Part shown: in pieces, positions 34,010-44,532 of the stretch
Position numbering within the stretch: position 1 is the first letter of the stretch
Layout of the letters: each line of letters begins with the position of its first letter
Assembly: GCA_028753945.1 (NCBI GenBank)
Contig: JAPNXP010000001.1
Location: 5,570,501 to 5,634,500, forward strand
Length of the DNA: 64,000 nucleotides
Direction of reading: 5' to 3'
Source: Hexactinellida sp. DTS-2022
Taxonomy: Eukaryota > Porifera > Hexactinellida
The notes under the pieces: generated by a model
Told to the model about the DNA's origin: nothing
Seen by the model: the letters and a program-made list of their open reading frames with translations, nothing else
The model's database searches: none
Program-made: the position numbers and the translations under genes

Positions 34010-34257
34010 CAGGGAATGAAAGGTTCACGAACGGACTGAATAAACCAAATTCAGTTCATTTCAAATTAACGCACGTTCAGTTCGTTCACGTTCACCTCCT
34101 AACTTCAACGCCACCAGCGTTCGTTCAGTTCGTTCAACTTCCGTTCAGGCAACCGTTGACGTTCGTTCAGTTCGTTCAGCGTAAATGCCATAAAGTCTTG
34201 CGTTCAGTTCGTTCAGTTCAAGTTCAATAAGTTCGTTCGTGAACCTTTCATTCCCTG
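34010..34257. mobile_element. hAT MITE with CGTTCAGTT repeats, 248 bp
   Basis: Ends CAGGGAATGAAAGGTTCACG and its inverse; exact 8-bp duplication GTTTGTAT (34002-34009, 34258-34265). The interior is dense in GTTCAGTTCGTTCA motifs. Confidence 0.92.
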
Positions 34258-34468
34258 GTTTGTATGTACCGAATACACGAGGATAGCAGCCAGCATTCGA
34301 TCTCTTTCCCAATTACACAAACTCCTTAGTGTTTATTGATACAATGTAGTCTAGTCATTAATTGTGTGCAGATACCAGTGTGTGCCCGCACACACTAATA
34401 CACTGATTGTGTGCGGTCATACAGCAGTGTGTACCTGCACACACTAACATGACAGTGTGTGTGGGTAC

Positions 34469-35053
34469 CAGGGTTGGGTTCAAGTACAATCTACTTAAGT
34501 ACTTCTGTAATTAAGTACATTTTTTGAGTACTTGTACTTGTACTTAAGTACTTTCACCATTTATCCGTTGTACTTGTACTTGTACTTAATTACTTTCCTC
34601 ATTTTTCTAAAGTACTTGCACTTGTACTTGAGTACTTGTTACTCGTGACTTTTTTATCATTCAATATATTTCCAACACACATCATTGATGTTCCTCAAAT
34701 CCCATCTCAAATAAAGTAGTGTTACTTAATACTTAGTATATTAGGAATTGTGTTCGTGTCAAGGACTACTGCTAAATCAATTAAATAGATTTGGATGATA
34801 CTATATAAACTATGTATTTAGACTATTTAGCAATTTCTACTATTATTACGAGAGATTTATCATAAGAGCTTGGGAAGTACTTGAGCTTGGGAAGTACTTG
34901 TACTTAAGTATTTTCCTAATTTTTTCATTGTACTTGTACTTGTACTTAAGTACTTCAAGTTTACCTGTACTTGTACTTGTATTGTACTTGAATATATGAA
35001 AAGTAGTAGTACTTGTACTTAAGTACTTTCAAATGTACTTGAACCCAACCCTG
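34469..35053. mobile_element. hAT MITE with TACTTGTACTTAAG repeats, 585 bp
   Basis: Ends CAGGGTTGGGTTCAAGTAC and its inverse; exact 8-bp duplication GTGGGTAC (34461-34468, 35054-35061). Many GTACTTGTACTTAAGTAC motifs fill both subterminal zones. Confidence 0.95.
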
Positions 35054-35774
35054 GTGGGTACACACCGCAACATAAATGCATGTAAAAAAATTACTTGTTT
35101 ATCATCCAGATTTTTTAGAAAATAAGGACGGCGGACGGGATTTTCTTTTTCTTTTTAATTCCATTAATATGAAACAACATATCCAATATAAAATAATACA
35201 TATTCTCATTTAATTTAATTAGAAAAACACAAGGCAATGCCCAAAATATAAAAGTAATGCTCTAAAATTCTTGAATTATTAAAATTGATACATTAGGAAT
35301 ATTTAACATCAGTCAATAGCTAATATTTTGCACTTTTAAGTTCATAAGTTAATAGTAAATGAATCCGGACGGAGTGTAAAAATTGGGACGGGCGGGAATA
35401 TTCAACAAGTAATTTATTTGATAGGGCCTAACTTTTGTAGTATTTGATTTCAGATATTCGAATTTTTAGAGTAAATGTTCAAAGTTCGAGAGGTTCTATT
35501 AATGCTAGCATAAAATGGGTGGTTCTAAACAATTCCTTGTTCCAAAATACACCATATAAATTGATTTTAATGAAAAAAAAAGGTAAAAAATATCGGCGAT
35601 TTTTGGCCCCTGGTCCCCAGGTTTGAAGGGGTGTAAAAAAATTTCCTCACAGCTTTGGGCTTGCAACTTTTTTTCTATGTTTATTCGGACACAGAAGAAG
35701 ACGCTAATGTAGAAATTGTTTGGTAACAATTTTTTTCAAGGTTGACCTATAATTTGGGCTAAAATTCCCTAACT

Positions 35775-36117
35775 AACAAGACAGAGACAAACTTCTAATT
35801 TATCAATTGATCCTTATGCCACGTAACACCTCTACAAATGTGTCTTGACACCTTGAGGTGTTGATGCCAGCAAAAAAAAAACGTGTTTTCACAATTTTGT
35901 GAATTAGATAATTCAAATAGGTCGGTTGGTTTTGGGTGATTACCCACACGCACATAAAAAATGATAACTCATCACCTATTACATGACTGAAAACTTGAAT
36001 AACTCTGAAATTAAGTGAGCTAAAACGAAACTTCCACCACTCTAAGGGAGGTTGTCTTCCGAAACACCTCTCTGAAACAATTTAACACCTTCATAGTGAT
36101 GATGACTTGACGAAAAA
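35775..36117 (+). repeat. R body, copy 1, right segment
   Basis: Resumes ACAAACTTCTAATTTATCAA, TCTTGACACCTTGAGGTG and GATGATGACTTGACG up to the hairpin, completing one R unit spread over about 20 kb by nested insertions. Confidence 0.85.
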
Positions 36118-36240
36118 TATCCAAAATTGCAGCCTGTGCCGACAGCATGTTCCTTTGGAGGCACTATCAATAAACAACCAACAAAATATAATGCCACCAA
36201 AGGAACATGCTGTCAGCACAGGCTGCAATTTTGGATTTTT
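36118..36240 (+). repeat. R hairpin 1
   Basis: Arms TCCAAAATTGCAGCCTGTGC... and its inverse, about 47 nt each, around a 20-nt loop CAATAAACAACCAACAAAAT. The left arm has one extra A (GACAGCATG), a feature of most copies, but here the right arm has it too (CATGCTGTCAG). Confidence 0.95.
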
Positions 36241-36242
36241 TT

Positions 36243-36570
36243 ACTGTGCCGATTATACTATAGTATAGTGCCCCAGTATTGAAATCACTGCCTTTATTAT
36301 TGATATTATTACTGTGCCGACTATACTATAGTATAGTGGCCCAGTATTGATCTTACTGCCTTTATTATTATTATTAATACTGTGCCGACTACACTATAGT
36401 ATAGTGGCCCAGTATTGGTCTTAGTGCTTTGGTTATTATTACTGTGCCGACTATACTATAGTATAGTGGCCCAGTTCTAATCTTACTGCCTTGGTTATTA
36501 TTACTGTGCCGACTATACTATAGTATAGTGGCCCAGTTCTAATCTTAGTGCCTTGGTTATTATTATTATT
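36243..36570 (+). repeat. R minisatellite array, five units
   Basis: Units begin TACTGTGCCGA at about 36242, 36309, 36378, 36437 and 36502. Each has TATACTATAGTATA at its centre and closes AGTGGCCCAG, then a variable spacer ending GCCTT or GCTTTGG and (ATT)n. Confidence 0.92.
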
Positions 36571-37679
36571 ATTATTATTATTAGTCCGTATCCTCTACAC
36601 ACAACAGAGTTTAGTTAACTAGAAGCCCAAATTTTAGGATGGGTGTCTCATGGGTTACAGATGTGCACTTGGGGGTTACGATTTTTTATTAACAAAATTT
36701 TTTTTAACACCTTTCAAAATTTGTCTGGTTCTTAACTCAAAAAATGTTATATTAAAGCCACAATTTTTTTCACTATTGGTTTCACGATAAAATTCTACTT
36801 CTGATGGGAAAAAATGCAAATTTTTAAAATTGCTAATTCATGCCAAAAATAGGGGTTGAAATTTATTTGTTTACTAACACTTCAGTTCAATTGAAGTGTT
36901 AAATCTAATTCTATTGTTTCAACTTGTGATTATTATATTGATTCAACTTGTGATTATTATATTGATTCAACTTGTGAGATCGAGTAGGCTTCTATTTTCT
37001 AATTGAAAACTAAGATTTTACATTCCATATCAACGACAGATTATGTGATTATATTTATTTCTGCGAGAATATTCTTGCACAATTAATGTACTGACGTAAT
37101 TATTTATAATTCATTCATTCTCTATTTAACTTATAGAGACGGTTCCAATTAGATTATTGGGGTTATCGAGTGCGTGGAATTCAAATATTATAGTGAAATT
37201 CAATTTAAATTAATAATAATTGCAAATAATTGAACTTAATTTATTTTGCTGTATATAATAATGGTGTTAAATAATTAATAATTAATTAAATATTTATACT
37301 AATTAGCTAAATTTCATTATTCACAGAGATGATACAAGATAGAAACAAACTTTCAATTTATCAATTGGTCCTTATGCCAGGTACCACCTATGCAAGTGGG
37401 TCTTGACACCTTGAGGTGATGATGACATCGTTAAAAAAATGTGTTTTTACAATTTTGTGAATAAATAATTCGCATGGGTTGGTTGGAGTTGGGTGATCAC
37501 CCAACACGCACCAAAAAATGCTGACTCATCACTTATTATATTCTACTGAAACTTGAATATCTCTCAAATAAAGTAATCTAAATGGAGACTTCCAACTCAC
37601 TAAGGGTCGTTGCCTTTTGAAACACCTTTCTGAAATAATTTAACACCTTCATGGTGATGATTACATGGCGGGAAAAAAA
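36571..37679 (+). repeat. R body, copy 2
   Basis: Starts GTCCGTATCCTCTACACA and ends before the hairpin at GATGATTACATGGCGGG. It includes the GTTATCGAGTGCGTGG block and TGCACAATTAATGTACTGAC at the place where the GATA-targeted elements sit in other copies; GATA is absent here and no insertion is present. Confidence 0.85.
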
Positions 37680-37800
37680 ATTCAAAATTGCAGCTGTGCC
37701 GACAGCATGTTCCATTGGAGGCACTATCAATAAACCACCACCAAAATATAATGCTACCAAAGGAACATGCGTCGGCACAGGCTGCAATTTTGGATTTTTA
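37680..37800 (+). repeat. R hairpin 2
   Basis: Same arms with one-base losses (GCAGCTGTGCCGAC on the left arm). Confidence 0.9.
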
Positions 37801-38527
37801 GTATTATTATTTCTCCGCAGACGGTACCCTGCCCAGACTTTTATAGATGATAAGCTGAAACTTGGCATGCAGGTGCGGATGGACCGTCTAATTTGCACCT
37901 GGGGTTACGATTTTTGATTAACACATTTTTAACACATTTTTAGCACCTTTCAAAATTTGTCCGGTCAATAACTCAAAAAATGTTTTACTATAACCCCAAT
38001 TTTTATTTCACCATTGGATTCACCATAAAACTCTGCGTTTGATGGGATAAGAAAACTTTGAATAATGGGTTTAATTTCTGCCATAAATGGGGTTGAAATT
38101 TCTTTGTTTACTCGCACTTCAATTTCAATAAAACTGTTAAATCTAATTGCATTGTTTCAACTTGCGATAATTATATTGATTTAACTTGTTAAATTTTTAT
38201 CTATTGTTTCAACTTGTGATAAATATATTGATTTAACTTGTAAATTCCAGCTGGCTTCTATTTAATTGTAGTATTACTATCAATGGATTAAATAAAATAA
38301 AATAATATATGAAATTTGTTGACTTTACTCAACTCACCGTGGATAACATTGCCAAAATAAATAACTAATAATATAAATTATTATCAATACATAATGAATG
38401 AATGGCATTAAACTATAGATGGTTTATGATAGAAACAAACTTCAAATTTATCTACCGTTCCTTGTGACTCGGACCAGTTAACAAATGGTTCTTGACTCCC
38501 TGAGGCGTTGATGACTTGGCGAAAAAA
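37801..38527 (+). repeat. R body, copy 3 (short type)
   Basis: Left end is of the TCTCCGCAGACGGTACCCTG type; middle TTGTTTCAACTTGCGATAAT; right end AATGAATGAATGGCATTAAA and GGCGTTGATGACTTGGCG. The GTTATCGAGTG block is missing. Confidence 0.8.
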
Positions 38528-38646
38528 ATCCAAAATTGCAGCCTGTGCCGACAGCATGTTCCTTTGGAGGCACTATCAACAAACCACCACAAAATATAGT
38601 GCCACCAAAGGAGCATGCGTCGGCACAGGCTACAATTTTGGATTTT
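38528..38646 (+). repeat. R hairpin 3
   Basis: Complete arms; loop CAACAAACCACCACAAAATA. Confidence 0.92.
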
Positions 38647-39413
38647 ATTATTATTATTATTCATTCTCCGTAGACGGTGCCCTGGGCACATCTTTATACA
38701 TAGAGGGCTTAAACCTGGCATGTAGCTTCGGAGTGACCGTTTTATTTGCACCTGGGGTTACGATTTTTATCAAATAATATTAATACTTATTTAAGCTAAT
38801 TATGGCTCTTAACATGAACTAATTAATAGTGAACTTGATAATATTTACATATTTGGATAGAGAATTAAATTCATACCTTTTCACAGTGCACGAATTTTCA
38901 AATTGGGCTTAGATTGTGCCACAATTGAGTTGCAAATTTCCTTTGTTTACTCACACTTCAATTTCAGTAAAACTGTTAAATCTAGTTCTATTGTTTCAAC
39001 TTGTAATAAATATATTAATTTAACTTGTTAAATCTTACTCTATTGTTTCAACTTGCGATAATTATATTTATTTAACTTGTTAAATCTTTCTCTATTATTT
39101 CAACTTTCGATAAATATAATAATTCAACTTATAAATTCCACCTGGCTTCTATTTAATTCTAGTAATACTGTATAATGGAATAAAGCAAATTAAATTAAAT
39201 AAGGAATTTATGAGCTTAAATCAAACTCACCGTGGATAACATTGCTAAAATAAATGACTAATAATATAATATATTATCAATACATAATGAATGAATGGCA
39301 TTAAACTCAAGATGGTTTATGATAGAAAAATACTTCAAATTCAACAATCGTTCCTTGTGGCTCGGACCAATTAACAAATGGTTCTTGTCACCTTGAGGCG
39401 TTGATGACTTGAA
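38647..39413 (+). repeat. R body, copy 4
   Basis: Short type, CATTCTCCGTAGACGGTGCC to GGCGTTGATGACTTG. It forms the left arm of a large palindrome with the inverted copy 5. Confidence 0.8.
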
Positions 39414-39475
39414 AAAATATAGTGCCACCAAAGGAACATGCGTCGGCACAGGCTGCAATTTTGGATTTTTTTTCG
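39414..39475 (+). repeat. R hairpin 4, half only
   Basis: Only the returning arm (AATATAGTGCCACCAAAGGA to GCAATTTTGGATTTTTT) remains; the first arm is deleted. Confidence 0.9.
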
Positions 39476-40203
39476 CCAAGTCATCAACGCCCAAGGTGTG
39501 AAGAACCATTTGTTAATTGGTCGTTGTCACAAGGAACGGTAGATAAATTTTGAATTTTGTTTCTATCATAAACCATCTAGAGTTTAATGCCATTCATTCA
39601 TTATGTATTGATAACAAATTATATTATTAGTTATTTATTTTAGCAATGTTGTCCACGTTGAGTTGAGAAAAGTCAACAAATTCCTTATATTATTTTATTT
39701 TATTTTATCCATTGTATAGTACATAATACTACAATTAAATAGAAACCAGCGGGAATTTATATGTTAAATCAATCTATTCATCGAAAGTTGAAACAATAGA
39801 GTAAGATTAACAAGTTAAATCAATATAATTACAGTCAGGTCTGCTTATTATGAACAAGATTTCGTCTGCTTAATATGAAGATTTTTTATTATGAACAAAC
39901 CCTACGGTCCCAATTTAAAATTTACATACGGTTTGTATTAAGTTGAGTTCGCTTATTATGAAGTTACTCTATTATGAACACAATTTTTGGACCCTTGAAT
40001 GTTCATAATTACAGAACCTGACTGTATTACAAGTTGAAACAATAGAATTAGATTTAACTGTTTTACTGAAACTGAAGTGTGAGTAATTAAACCACTATTT
40101 ATGGCATGAATTAAACCGTTTATTAACATTTGTCTTCTCCCATAAGACACATAATTTTAAGATGAATCCAATGGTGAAATATAGATTGGGGGTTTAGTAT
40201 AAG
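39476..40203 (-). repeat. R body, copy 5, inverted
   Basis: Inverse complement of the short-type body (GCCAAGTCATCAACGCCC, then TTTAATGCCATTCATTCATT and TTGAAACAATAGA), interrupted by a 193-bp MITE. It ends abruptly near ATTGGGGGTTTAGTATAAGC. Confidence 0.85.
39832..40024. mobile_element. TA-flanked MITE, 193 bp
   Basis: Ends CAGTCAGGTCTGC and its imperfect inverse CAGAACCTGACTG, TA both sides (39830-39831, 40025-40026). Removal restores the R sequence AATATAATTATTACAAGTTG found elsewhere (near 48105), a paralogous empty site. Subterminal TTATTATGAAC motifs repeat. Confidence 0.93.
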
Positions 40204-40317
40204 CCCATAAACTATAAAGCTCTGGCCGGCGGCCGAATGTTAGACAGACCTGGTGTAGATAATTGAGAATCCTAATTAGTTCGGAACTTCTCTATTGAAA
40301 CATTTGTGTAGTATAGA

Positions 40318-40642
40318 CAGGGGTGATGAATCTGCTGTTAACAGCCATTTTGGCTGTTTGCTGTTAACAGCTAACTATTTGCTGTTAACAGCCCAATTTT
40401 AAGCTGTTAACAGCCAATTCAAGCTGTTAACAGCCAATTCAAAAATGTTTAAATTCGAATTGAATTGTATATCGTATTTACATAACAGTCAAATTTGAAA
40501 CTAAATGGTTATATAATAATATTTTCATGATTATTGGTTAGATTATATAATAATATTTCAATTATTGCATTGGTCAGCAACTAGCTGTTAACAGCTTCGA
40601 TTTTCATTTACTGTTAACAGCCAGTGGCTGTTTCCATCCCTG
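40318..40642. mobile_element. hAT MITE of the GCTGTTAACAGC family, copy 2
   Basis: Left CAGGGGTGATGAATC, right read inversely CAGGGATGGAAACAG; flanks AGTATAGA and AGTATAAA (7 of 8). At least seven copies of the palindrome GCTGTTAACAGC or close variants. Confidence 0.85.
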
Positions 40643-40789
40643 AGTATAAATGATACCTTTGTGAGTTATCAATAATAGCAAAGAATTCAATTCTTAAATT
40701 GTAGAAATAGAAACTTAAGAATAATATACTATTCAAACATGTTGTTCTTTTGAGTTGCGTGAGTTGTCAACAAGAGAACACAAATAGAA

Positions 40790-40797
40790 TATAAAAG
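40790..40797 (+). promoter_or_regulatory. TATA box of the three-exon gene
   Basis: TATAAAAG lies 75 bp upstream of the ATG at 40872, a spacing that leaves about 45-50 nt of 5' leader. It is the only such box near this gene. Confidence 0.6.
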
Positions 40798-40871
40798 CCT
40801 TGATTATAATATATTACAAAATAGAAATCCACGAATATTCGTTACAATTTATCATCATTTCCTATTCAATA

Positions 40872-41331
40872 ATGGCTCAGAATTTGAATAATTGTACGAT
40901 CACCAACTTGACTGTAAGTACAATGACGTTATTAATTATTACATCATAATAAATTACTAACGATTTTATCCATAGATTAGTAACAATTCCAAAAATGGAT
41001 TCAAAAAACCAAGAAGGAGATACATAAAAAACGAAAAAATCTACAATATATTTAAAGAAAAAAAATTAGTTAATGAAGCAAAGAAATATCTAGTGAGTTT
41101 TGTTCCCCTATTTCTAATATATTTTGTACTAGTTTATTATTTTGTATATAGGAAATATGCAACTTACAAAACGAAAAGAATTTGGCCGACAAACTAATTG
41201 AAATAAATAGAGGAGATTTATTACACAAACTAGGATACATACTCCCCCCGTTTCTCCCTCACACGCCACGCCCCCCGTTTCTCCCCCACACGCCACGCCC
41301 GTCGTTTCTTCCTCACCTCCTAGCTCTATAA
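40872..41331 (+). CDS. Small three-exon gene, 112-residue basic coiled protein with PPFLPHTPR repeats
   Basis: Exons 40872-40913, 40976-41092 and 41152-41331, joined in frame at codon boundaries (14, 39 and 59 codons) to a TAA at 41329. Introns are 62 and 59 nt, GTAAGT...ATAG and GTGAGT...ATAG; intron 1 carries TTACTAAC, an ideal branch site, and intron 2 TTCTAAT. The product starts MAQNLNNCTITNLT, has a lysine/arginine-rich centre (KKPRRRYIKNEK), then a heptad-like helix (NIFKEKKLVNEAKKYLEICN, KNLADKLIEI), and ends in near-identical PPFLPHTPR units encoded by a 27-bp tandem repeat. No family was recognised. Retaining intron 1 stops translation early. Retaining intron 2 adds a hydrophobic VPLFLIYFVLVYYFVY tail, so a membrane isoform is conceivable but unproven. 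The gene lies between repeats with no gene partner. Confidence 0.7.
40914..40975 (+). other. Intron 1 of the three-exon gene
   Basis: Donor GTAAGT, branch-like TTACTAAC 22 nt before the acceptor ATCCATAG. Phase 0. Confidence 0.7.
41093..41151 (+). other. Intron 2 of the three-exon gene
   Basis: Donor GTGAGT, acceptor TTTGTATATAG after a T-rich tract. Phase 0. Its frame is open, unlike intron 1. Confidence 0.68.
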
Positions 41332-41577
41332 TTAACTTACTACAGTCACAACAATTACATAAATAACATTCTTATTAGCTTAATTCTTTTCTTATTACTA
41401 CATACGTATACTATATAATTAAAACTCTATTTATATCATGTTATCAATTGTAATTAGAATAATTTCGGATCAAATGGAATATACGTATACCTTGTGCAAT
41501 AAGTATATTTCCTGGTATTTGCAAAACCACCTTAATTCATTATCAACCAATAATTTAACATCAATTAAGATGTATTA

Positions 41578-41736
41578 CAGTGGAAGCCGCTTAATCGGGA
41601 AATTCGGTTATTACGGACGAGGCTTTGGAAACCAATTCGTATCAAATAGTATAAAGTATATCGGTTAATCGGGAGAACCGGATAAACGGGACTAAATTCC
41701 TACTCCCGAGGCGTCCCGATTAAGCGGCTTCCACTG
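41578..41736. mobile_element. TA-flanked MITE, 159 bp
   Basis: Perfect-looking ends CAGTGGAAGCCGCTTAATCG and its inverse, TA on both sides. Interior motifs GGTTAATCGGGAGAACCGG resemble those at 16093-16192. Pogo/Tc1-like. Confidence 0.92.
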
Positions 41737-42005
41737 TAGTTGAATTCACCTTTCACAATTACCCCCATATATAAGATAATTACAGAATACTGCTTTAAAT
41801 CTATGGAGAATTTCAATTCGGTCACTCAAGGGCTGCTGATAAGAATCAGTGGGTGCACTTGGGACACACCTCAGTACCTTTTCCCCGAAATTAACCCATA
41901 AATTACTAATGCACCATGATCCCTGTTACATAAGCCATATGCAAATACGGCACACTTATCATACAGACAAGCCATATGCCTGGCACACTTGTTACTAATA
42001 TTTTT

Positions 42006-42097
42006 ACTGTGCCGACTATACTATACTATAGTGGCCCAGTATTGAAATCACTGCCTTTATTAATTAATTTATTTTACTGTACCGACTATAACGATGT
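42006..42097 (+). repeat. R minisatellite array, two units, second truncated
   Basis: One full unit (TACTGTGCCGACTATACTAT to AGTGGCCCAG) and one cut after TACTGTACCGACTATA, where the gypsy-2 sequence begins. Confidence 0.85.
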
Positions 42098-42341
42098 AAC
42101 TAATTAATCTCAAAAGATAAGTATACGTCCAAAAGTTCCTACTAACTTAAGTTTCTAAATTTACACAAAGTTCTTAGATAATTCTTTTGTTATTTTATAA
42201 TCTCTGACTTTAACTTATACGTACTATACTTCTCCCTTCTTCAAATTAAAGCGGGGTTCATTACTGATAATCTTCCAGATATATATTTCGGTTGACGACG
42301 TTGGCGTTGAGATCGCTTACAACCTTTAGCCAATACAAACT

Positions 42342-42384
42342 GAGACTATGGGCTTGAGTGCTATTCAAGCCCATAGTCTCAGTT
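42342..42384. repeat. Perfect hairpin in gypsy-2 3' region
   Basis: Arms ACTGAGACTATGGGCTTGA and exact inverse, 19 bp, around a 7-nt loop GTGCTAT. Its position just before the LTR suggests a terminator-like or packaging structure, or a recent fold-back. Confidence 0.75.
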
Positions 42385-42734
42385 GACTTCGACGGAGTTG
42401 AACTTGTAATGCTAGAATTTCTATCACACGATGTCTGTAATCTTGAATCAACCAGAATTGAGTCGTTAAGGAAGCATTAGGGTATCAAGTATCCATCCGA
42501 AAACTAGTCTGAACTGACTTTTCATTTCCATCTCCCTGAAATTTTATATCGGTTTCTGTTATACCTTCAGATAAACTATCGTTCTGCATAATCGCATGTT
42601 CTCTCGCCATCATACTACGGTTCGTTGTATTACTTTTCCCATATCTAATCACATCCTCCGCACCAACATCCTGAAGTCTGATATTCGGTTGAAGTCGGTT
42701 AACGTGAACAACTTTAATCCTCCAATTCGAACTT

Positions 42735-43922
42735 TCAAATTTGACATTTACATGACCAGTTATCAGTTATCTCAGACACTCGCCATCCCCCTTCCCATCG
42801 GGCGTAAAATTTCTTCGACACACCAACGTGCGGGATAGACAGCCAGACAGAATCACCCACCTTAAATATTACTGATGAATTGTTACAGTGTGAATCGTAG
42901 TACTCTTTTTGCCGTTTTTGTGCCTGTATCAATTGGCCTTCTACAAATTCCTGAATTTCAATCAATTTCCGACGCAGAAACTTCTCATAAGAAGTCGGGT
43001 CATGTCCAGTTTGGGGCAATAACTGACCAATACTGGGAGAATCTCGCCCATACATGAGCTGAAATGGTGAGACTCCAATAGTAGAATGTTTTGACCTTCG
43101 ATATGCAAACAAAACCAAATAAAGATATCTCTCCCAATCCTCGTTTTTATCAACATAGTACCGAAGCATTTGGAGAATTGTTATATTGCTTCTTTCTACT
43201 AATGAATTACCTTGTGGGTGGTATAATGTTGTGTGTGTTTTCTTAATGCCCAATGAATTACATGTCTCTCTTAAGAGATGTGACTCAAAGTTTCTCCCTA
43301 GATCTGACTGTAGAAATTCAGGTATACCAATTCTGCAGAACGTTTCGACTAATAACTCAGTTATTGTTTCCGTCTTTTGATTTGTCATTGGAAAAAACTC
43401 TAGCCATTTTGTAAAAGCATCTTCGATTACTAGAATATATATGTGTCCTTTTAGACTAACTGGAACCTCCAGGACATCAACATGCACAAGTTGCATGGTC
43501 CTGCCGATATGAGTATTTAATAATAGGGCCCGAGTTGGTAAGGGTTCAGACTTTTGACAAATTTCACATGAGGTAACAAAATCGCTGACATCGGAAGCCC
43601 AGATACTTGAGACGACTTAGAGTACGTTTAATACCCTGGTGCCCAGCATTATCGTGAGCCTGACGGAGAAAATCTGTTTTCATTGTGTCAGCAGCAACAA
43701 TGACGCTGGAAGGTTGGAGAAAGGTTCAACCTTATACGTGTAGTTACGAACAAGTACCCCATTTATCAATTGGAGTTGTGATTGGATTTGCTTATAACGT
43801 TTTAAAGAGGGTAAATTCCACTCGAGACCATAAATACGCATATGAACTGGGGTCATCTCTAATTCATACAACACTTTTTTCAAAACAAGATCGTTGAGCT
43901 GTTTACGTCTAACTTCTTCCAT
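42735..43922 (-). pseudogene. pol: gypsy-2 integrase
   Basis: 43922-43680 codes the region before the zinc finger (LEWNLPSLKRYKQIQSQLQL). The zinc-binding pair region near 43650-43560 is frameshifted. 43496-42735 has VHVDVLEVPVSL, FLQSDLGRNFES and HPQGNSLVERSN (D,D,E), FAYRRSKHSTIGVSPFQLMY and FKVGDSVWLSI. The core is unbroken over 253 codons. Confidence 0.9.
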
Positions 43923-43984
43923 AGGAGGTCATTGTGAAAGTTCAGTAAGTGCACAAAGTTCGTTATCCGGTGATTTCTGCACGT

Positions 43985-44347
43985 TTACTCAGTCACACTA
44001 TCTTCATATGTAAAACGCGAAAGAGCATCTGTATTATTGTTCTCGGTCCCCTTATGATATGTAATTATAAAGTCGTATACTTGTAATATAACAGCCCATC
44101 GCCAAAAACATCCAAAACATTTTTGTTCAGCTAACCATTCTAATGGTTTATGATCAGTCAGAATCTCAAACTCTCGCCCTAAGAGATAGTGCCTGAAGCG
44201 TTTCACCGATTCCACAACCGCTAAACATTCCAATTCTACCGTACTATAATTTTTCTCAGCCTTCCTTAACGCTCTGCTGTAGTAAGCAATCACTTGTCCC
44301 CCTGTTCTAACACTCCTCCAAAACCGGTTCCACTTGCGTCTGTACAT
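43985..44347 (-). pseudogene. pol: gypsy-2 RNase H
   Basis: VIAYYSRALRKAEKNYSTVE, FEILTDHKPLEWLAEQK and YHKGTENNNTDALSRFTYED follow gypsy-1 closely. Preceded by a frame break near 44350, where GTG..GGVLEQ should be. Confidence 0.9.
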
Positions 44348-44532
44348 AAAATAAATTTCTTCCCAAAATTAGGACAATTTAGGACTGGATAGGATGCAAA
44401 TAATTCTTTAAGTTTCTTGAATGCAAAATCCACGTCTTCACTCCTCGTGAATGCAGTATAACGGTTCGTGAATGCGGTTTAACGGTTGTGTAATTGAAGC
44501 AAATTTGTTGATATATCTTCTGTAATAATTGG

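Larger units (their letters stand above)
27256..35774. mobile_element. Giant P/THAP-type element with ~1-kb terminal inverted repeats
   Basis: Ends AGTTAGGGAATTATA and TAAAATTCCCTAACT. The left arm (27256-28620, minus a hAT MITE) is inverted in the right arm (about 33965-35774, minus two hAT MITEs). Shared blocks include CCTGGGGACCAGGGGCC, CATTTATGTTGCGGTGTGTA and GATAGCAGCCAGCATTCGAT. Inside are the THAP/transposase pseudogene on minus (29545-31927) and a long palindrome. It is inserted in R copy 1 at a site that is intact in other copies (for example near 62005). No clean target duplication is visible. Confidence 0.85.
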
